From: CAYPGT01 sp964512985
GTDB lineage: Bacteria; Cyanobacteriota; Vampirovibrionia; LMEP-6097
Direction: 5' to 3'
Assembly: GCA_964512985.1 (NCBI GenBank)
Contig: CAZELI010000003.1
Coordinates: 1-64,000, forward strand
Length of the DNA stretch: 64,000 nt
Shown: positions 60,315-64,000 of the stretch, piece after piece
Layout of the letters: the number at the start of each line of letters is the position of its first letter
Numbering within the stretch: the first letter of the stretch is position 1
Translations under genes and position numbers: made by a program
Notes under the pieces: model-generated
What the model saw: only the letters and a program-made list of their open reading frames with translations
What the model was told of the DNA's origin: nothing
Database searches by the model: none

Positions 60315-61601
60315 ATGCAAGAAAGAAGAGTAGTTATTACGGGGATTGGACCAGTTACTCCTATTGGGATAGGTCTAGATGAGTTTTGGGCGAGTATGAA
60401 GGCTGGTAAGTCAGGTATTACGGAATTGAGTGCTGAACGTTGTGAAGGCTATACGATGCCTGTAAAGATCGGTGGAGAAATTAAGAATTTTGACATAACA
60501 AACTATTATCAAGATCCAAAGCAAGTACGTAGTATGACTAAGGATATGGATAAAGTTTCTCAGTTTGCACTTATCGCTTCTAAGTTTGCTATCGAGCATT
60601 CGGGGATTGATTTTGATAAGTTAGCTGAATATGGTACTGATAGAACTAAGGTTGCGACCTTCATAGGGACTGGTATTGGTGGTATAGAAACTACTTGTTC
60701 AGATACCTTAACGCTTAATAATCGTGGGATTAAAGCTTTGGGTCTGAGATCTATTATTCGTCTTATGCCTAATGCTGCTTCTGGTCACGTTGGGATTATG
60801 TGGGGACTGCAAGGTAGAGCCAAATCCGATGCCACTGCTTGCGCTTCTGGCTTGGATAGTATGTTTGATGCTTATTGGTATATCAAGAATGGACTTGCTG
60901 ATGTTATGGTTACTGGCGGTACTGAAGCTTGTCTTAACCCATTAGCAATTTCTTCTTTCTATAATATGACTGCTTTATCGCGTAGAGCTTCTGCTCCAGA
61001 AGAAGCGAGCTGTCCTTTTGATGCGAGGCGTGATGGCTTTGTTATGTCTGAAGGTAGCGTGGTCTTTGTGCTTGAAGAGTTATCTATAGCTAAGAAGCGT
61101 GGCGCGACAATCTACGCTGAGTTAGCTGGAGTAGGGGCCAGTTGTGATGCCTACCATATTACCGCGCCTTCGGAGACTGGAGAGGGCGGCGCGCGCGCCA
61201 TAGAGATGGCATTAGCGTCAGCGGGCATTGCTAACGAGAGAGAGCGTGTTGATTATATTCATGCCCATGGAACTAGTACTCCGCTAAACGATGCGCGTGA
61301 GACTCTTGCTATTAAGAAGGTTTTTGGAGAGCATGCTTATAAGCTTTGTGTTTCTTCTACCAAGTCTATGACCGGTCACTTGATCGGTGCTGCTGGACCT
61401 GTAGGCGTTGCAGCTGCGACTATGGCGATCAAGGAGAGTATTATTCCGCCGACTATTAATTACAAGGAAGCAGACCCTGCTTGTGATTTAGACTACGTTC
61501 CAAACACGGCGCGTGCCAAAGAAGTGAATTATGCTGTGGTGCAAGCTCTAGGCTTCGGTGGACATAATACAGTGGCGGTGCTTAAGAAATATAATGACTA
61601 A
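60315..61601 (+). CDS. fabF: 3-oxoacyl-[acyl-carrier-protein] synthase II
   Basis: FabF elongates fatty acyl-ACP. The 428-residue thiolase-fold protein has the catalytic Cys 176 in DATACASGL and two histidines, in YIHAHGTSTPLND and KSMTGHLIGAAGP. VVITGIGPVTPIG is the expected N-terminus. The C-terminus overlaps the convergent ruvA by 4 bp. Neither acpP nor other fab genes are nearby. Confidence 0.95.
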   Translation: MQERRVVITGIGPVTPIGIGLDEFWASMKAGKSGITELSAERCEGYTMPVKIGGEIKNFDITNYYQDPKQVRSMTKDMDKVSQFALIASKFAIEHSGIDFDKLAEYGTDRTKVATFIGTGIGGIETTCSDTLTLNNRGIKALGLRSIIRLMPNAASGHVGIMWGLQGRAKSDATACASGLDSMFDAYWYIKNGLADVMVTGGTEACLNPLAISSFYNMTALSRRASAPEEASCPFDARRDGFVMSEGSVVFVLEELSIAKKRGATIYAELAGVGASCDAYHITAPSETGEGGARAIEMALASAGIANERERVDYIHAHGTSTPLNDARETLAIKKVFGEHAYKLCVSSTKSMTGHLIGAAGPVGVAAATMAIKESIIPPTINYKEADPACDLDYVPNTARAKEVNYAVVQALGFGGHNTVAVLKKYND

Positions 61602-62182
61602 CCCGCCATACAATATCTAATCAAGCCTTCGACATCATCGGCCAATCCTTCTTCTTTTGCTTGAGATAATTTCTTGTCAATATCAATCGCAGAGAATCCT
61701 AAATTACTGAGGATTGAACTTACGTCGTCAGCGCTATTAAAAGAACTAGTCTGACTTAATTGTTTACTAGAATTTATTTTGCTCAACTTATTCTTCAATT
61801 CAAGGATAATTCGCTTGGCAGTTTTCTCTCCAACACCCTGTGCTTGAGAAATTAATTCTGATTTTTCACGCAATACAGCCGAGATAAGATCGTCAACATT
61901 TAATACATTTAAGATGCTTAAAGCTGCTTTCGGGCCCACACCTGACACTGTAGTCAGTAATTCGAATAACTCTTTTTCAACACGACTTAAAAAGCCCCAA
62001 AGCTTCATCCCATCATCTTTTGCTGCAAGTACAGTAAATATAATTCTCTCCGTTTTAGTTTCAAGTTGTGAGAGTGTTTTACTGTTAGAAAAAACTTCAT
62101 AACCGATATTATTTACTTCAATAACGAGACTTGAAGTAGAAAAATTTTTCTCTGTGACTAGACCTTTGAGGTAAGCAAACAT
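61598..62182 (-). CDS. ruvA: Holliday junction branch-migration protein RuvA
   Basis: RuvA binds Holliday junctions and loads the RuvB motor. The 194-residue frame has the OB-fold N-terminus, two helix-hairpin-helix motifs (LTTVSGVGPKAALSIL and SQAQGVGEKTAKRIILELK) and a C-terminal UBA-like domain III (SNLGFSAIDIDKKLSQAKEEG). ruvB and ruvC are not adjacent. TATAAT (62191-62196, minus strand) lies 8 nt before the ATG. Confidence 0.94.
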   Translation of the reverse strand: MFAYLKGLVTEKNFSTSSLVIEVNNIGYEVFSNSKTLSQLETKTERIIFTVLAAKDDGMKLWGFLSRVEKELFELLTTVSGVGPKAALSILNVLNVDDLISAVLREKSELISQAQGVGEKTAKRIILELKNKLSKINSSKQLSQTSSFNSADDVSSILSNLGFSAIDIDKKLSQAKEEGLADDVEGLIRYCMAG

Positions 62183-62190
62183 GCTTCTTC

Positions 62191-62196
62191 ATTATA
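62191..62196 (-). promoter_or_regulatory. -10 box of ruvA, leaderless
   Basis: TATAAT on the minus strand ends 8 nt before the ruvA ATG. The intervening GAAGAAG could also act as a weak ribosome-binding site. Confidence 0.4.
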
Positions 62197-62469
62197 TAGT
62201 GAAAATTAATCTTCTTTAATGGACACTTGGGAACTTTTTTTATAAACTTGCAAGTCCGCATAGACAGAGAATTTCAGCTACATCTACATAGTCGTCATAA
62301 CTGATTGAAATTATTTCTTAATTTTCAAATTTAGTTCAAGCAGTTGACCTGCTCTCTGAAATCTGGGAGTATTTAGTCTGTATACGTAGGGTCTAAGTCA
62401 CTTAGCCTGTGCGTTATGGAAATTTTTATGAGACATACAAAAAATATGCGAGTAAAAAAAGGAGAAAAA
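62197..62469 (+). other. Non-coding leader region before the surface-protein gene
   Basis: About 270 bp between divergent ruvA and the surface protein gene. It contains no credible gene. The end of the leader has a clear ribosome-binding site, AAGGAG (62459-62464), five bases before the ATG. With that long spacing, the gene is likely to have a long 5' UTR, unlike the leaderless genes elsewhere in the window. Confidence 0.5.
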
Positions 62470-64000
62470 ATGAGTCTAAGAAAATTAGTTTCAGCGATTC
62501 TGGCATTTGCTTTCGTTTCGACGAGCTTTGTGCCAGCTTTCGCGGTTACTGTGGATAGTGGAGTTACCACGCTCCCTGTAGTTGCCCCTGATGTGGGTAC
62601 TACAGCTAACGGTGCAAACCGTGATGTGGTGCCAGTGAATTTAAGAATCACTGCGCAAGGAACAGAGATTACATATACGACCCTGAGTGGTGCATTGGCT
62701 GGTACTGGTAACGCTGATACGTTAGTGGCTGTTACTGCTAATGGTCAACTTACTACAACCAATGGTAGTTTAAGTGCTGTTAGAAAAGCCTTAGTTATAA
62801 CTCCACCGACTGGTACTAAGTTTGTGAAGCTTATTTCTGATGGTTACGTAACTGCACAAACTACTATCAATGGACACCCTGCTAGTTCAGCAGCGGGTAC
62901 TCTAGTAAACCTTACTGGTGTGCAAAACCCTGCGGCTGCTTATCCTGGAAGTGGTGACAATGGTAGTGCGATTATTGCATCTTTACTTACTCAAGCTGGT
63001 CCAGCTTCTACTTTTGGTTCTGCACTTGCAGCTGGTGCTATCGTAGTTTATTTCTTAACTACCGATGGTGTTGGTACGACAGGTGTGGGCGGTACTATAC
63101 AGTTAACACTTGCAGGTTTTGGTTTAGCTGCTGATCCAGCTGCTACTCCTACATCTTCTGGTAGTGCAACGGCTACTATTCAGACCTTGTCTGGTGGTTC
63201 AGTACTATCAGCGATCTCTGGTGCTGAAGGTAGCACTGTTAACATAGCTAGTTATGGTTCACATGCAGGTAAGACAGAGTTCTTAGTGCTTGGCGATAAG
63301 ACTGGTTCTGAGACTAGTACTACGGCGGAGCCTGATAGCCAAAACAATACAGTTCTAGGTAATTTACTTACTACGGCTGGTACTGTTGTTAACATAGGTC
63401 CTGGTAATATTACTACTACTGCTTCTAGTTCTAGCTCACTTAAAGTAGATACAGATGCTCTAATTTTAAGAGCGGCTGAGCGTAACGATTCTGCTGTTAC
63501 AGCATTTAAGTTCTATGAAACGCCGTTCGCGACGTCTTCATTCGTAACTTCTACAGCTGTTAATGAGAATGGTACTGCAAGTATCACTACTCTTAATACA
63601 GCGTTGACTGATACAAGCGTTTTCCCTAACACTGCTAACTCTTTGATATCAGTTAAGTTTAATGCTTATAAGCCAGGTACTACTACTGCTTCATCTGCAA
63701 CTATGGTTGTTAATGCAGTATCAGTTACCCTTGTCGGTCCTAGGGCATTTAATGGTATTAGAGGACAGTCTATATCTGTTTCACCTGCTAAAGGTGGTGC
63801 TACACAAGCTATCACTGGAGTTGCTGGTAACGGTGGATTCCTTGGTGCTGCAATTAACCCTCCTCAGAATGGTAACACTCTAGTAGGAGAGGCTAAGCTT
63901 GCGATCGCTGCTATATATAATGGCGGATCAGCTACTGGCAGATTAACTATGAAAGATGCTGCAGTTCTTAACTTTACTGAACAGCTAGATGATCATGGAC
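62470..64000 (+). CDS. Secreted Thr/Ala/Gly-rich surface protein, 3' end beyond window
   Basis: Open frame of 510 codons running off the window end. It starts with a typical Sec signal peptide (KLVSAILAFAFVSTSFVPAFA, cleavage before VTVD). The mature part is rich in Thr, Ala, Gly, Ser and Val and has repeating beta-strand patterns (GTIQLTLAGFG, SATMVVNAVSVTLVGP), with only two Cys-free domains and few charged residues. This composition is like S-layer or other abundant surface proteins. A strong AAGGAG site and many preferred codons (GGT, ACT, GCT) suggest high expression. No SLH or LPXTG motif is visible in the part present. Confidence 0.75.
   Translation, partial: MSLRKLVSAILAFAFVSTSFVPAFAVTVDSGVTTLPVVAPDVGTTANGANRDVVPVNLRITAQGTEITYTTLSGALAGTGNADTLVAVTANGQLTTTNGSLSAVRKALVITPPTGTKFVKLISDGYVTAQTTINGHPASSAAGTLVNLTGVQNPAAAYPGSGDNGSAIIASLLTQAGPASTFGSALAAGAIVVYFLTTDGVGTTGVGGTIQLTLAGFGLAADPAATPTSSGSATATIQTLSGGSVLSAISGAEGSTVNIASYGSHAGKTEFLVLGDKTGSETSTTAEPDSQNNTVLGNLLTTAGTVVNIGPGNITTTASSSSSLKVDTDALILRAAERNDSAVTAFKFYETPFATSSFVTSTAVNENGTASITTLNTALTDTSVFPNTANSLISVKFNAYKPGTTTASSATMVVNAVSVTLVGPRAFNGIRGQSISVSPAKGGATQAITGVAGNGGFLGAAINPPQNGNTLVGEAKLAIAAIYNGGSATGRLTMKDAAVLNFTEQLDDHG

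Noticed and set aside
62373..62651. Minus-strand frame of 92 codons at the start of the surface-protein gene
   Set aside because: Antisense of the signal peptide and first mature residues, and of the leader; the plus-strand frame has signal peptide and ribosome-binding site.

Overview
The window is an AT-rich bacterial chromosome segment, roughly 35-38% G+C by eye. It is gene-dense, with many 1-16 nt overlaps. No rRNA, tRNA or CRISPR array was recognised. The content is mostly chromosomal housekeeping: ATP synthase alpha, ribosomal L4/L23, pyrE/pyrF/pyrD, aroA, leuC, tyrS, fabF, ruvA, hemW, lgt and a 2-oxoacid:ferredoxin oxidoreductase. Mixed with it are cyanobacterial-type two-component proteins, including an ethylene-receptor-like kinase and an Rcp1-like regulator, plus a FliI-type secretion ATPase. 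My best guess, by inference only, is a non-photosynthetic relative of Cyanobacteria (Melainabacteria/Margulisbacteria-like). Nothing here proves that placement.

Layout. 0-1.7 kb: a stand-alone atpA. 1.7-9.1 kb: four paralogous coiled-coil proteins sharing a C-terminal 'FW' module, interrupted by an L4-L23 gene pair and a hypothetical gene; they end beside a FliI-type ATPase at 9.2 kb. 10.5-16.5 kb: envelope genes (sugar transferase, lgt, GT-C and GT2 glycosyltransferases), an OmpR-type regulator, an unusual deaminase-like protein and pyrE. 16.5-24.5 kb: an M16 peptidase, pyrF, a RelE-type toxin-antitoxin pair, pyrD, a secreted propeller protein and hemW. 24.5-29 kb: a giant AsmA-like protein and a MazF/PemK-type toxin-antitoxin pair. 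29-34.4 kb: a CCA/poly(A) nucleotidyltransferase-like protein, aroA, leuC and an archaeal-type (group II/III) chaperonin. 34.5-37.5 kb: four low-complexity or coiled-coil proteins of unknown function. 37.5-43 kb: an MDR dehydrogenase without canonical zinc ligands, a TPR protein, tyrS and small orphan genes. 43.2-48.6 kb: a six-gene signalling island ending in a PdtaS/PdtaR-like kinase and ANTAR regulator. 48.6-49.9 kb: a nuclease-like gene bracketed by a 41-bp duplication of the pdtaR 3' end. 50-55 kb: TPM-TPM-LemA and korB-korA. 55-56.6 kb: a compact cobalamin riboswitch in front of a repeat protein of unknown function. 56.6-62.2 kb: an SDR, a BASS transporter, a solute-binding protein, fabF and ruvA. 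62.5 kb to the end: a secreted, Thr/Ala/Gly-rich surface protein running off the window.

Three genome-wide habits stand out. (1) Palindromic repeat elements of several families lie between genes, form gene termini, or sit in frame inside protein-coding genes (29.66 kb and 59.3 kb), like the Rickettsia palindromic elements. (2) At least a dozen genes have a TATAAT-like -10 box only 6-9 nt before the start codon, implying leaderless mRNAs. (3) Families usually found in operons (atp, S10, pyrD/K) are scattered.

The most promising undescribed systems are the FW-module family next to the secretion ATPase, the B12-riboswitch-controlled repeat protein, and the nuclease-like cassette at the pdtaR 3' end.
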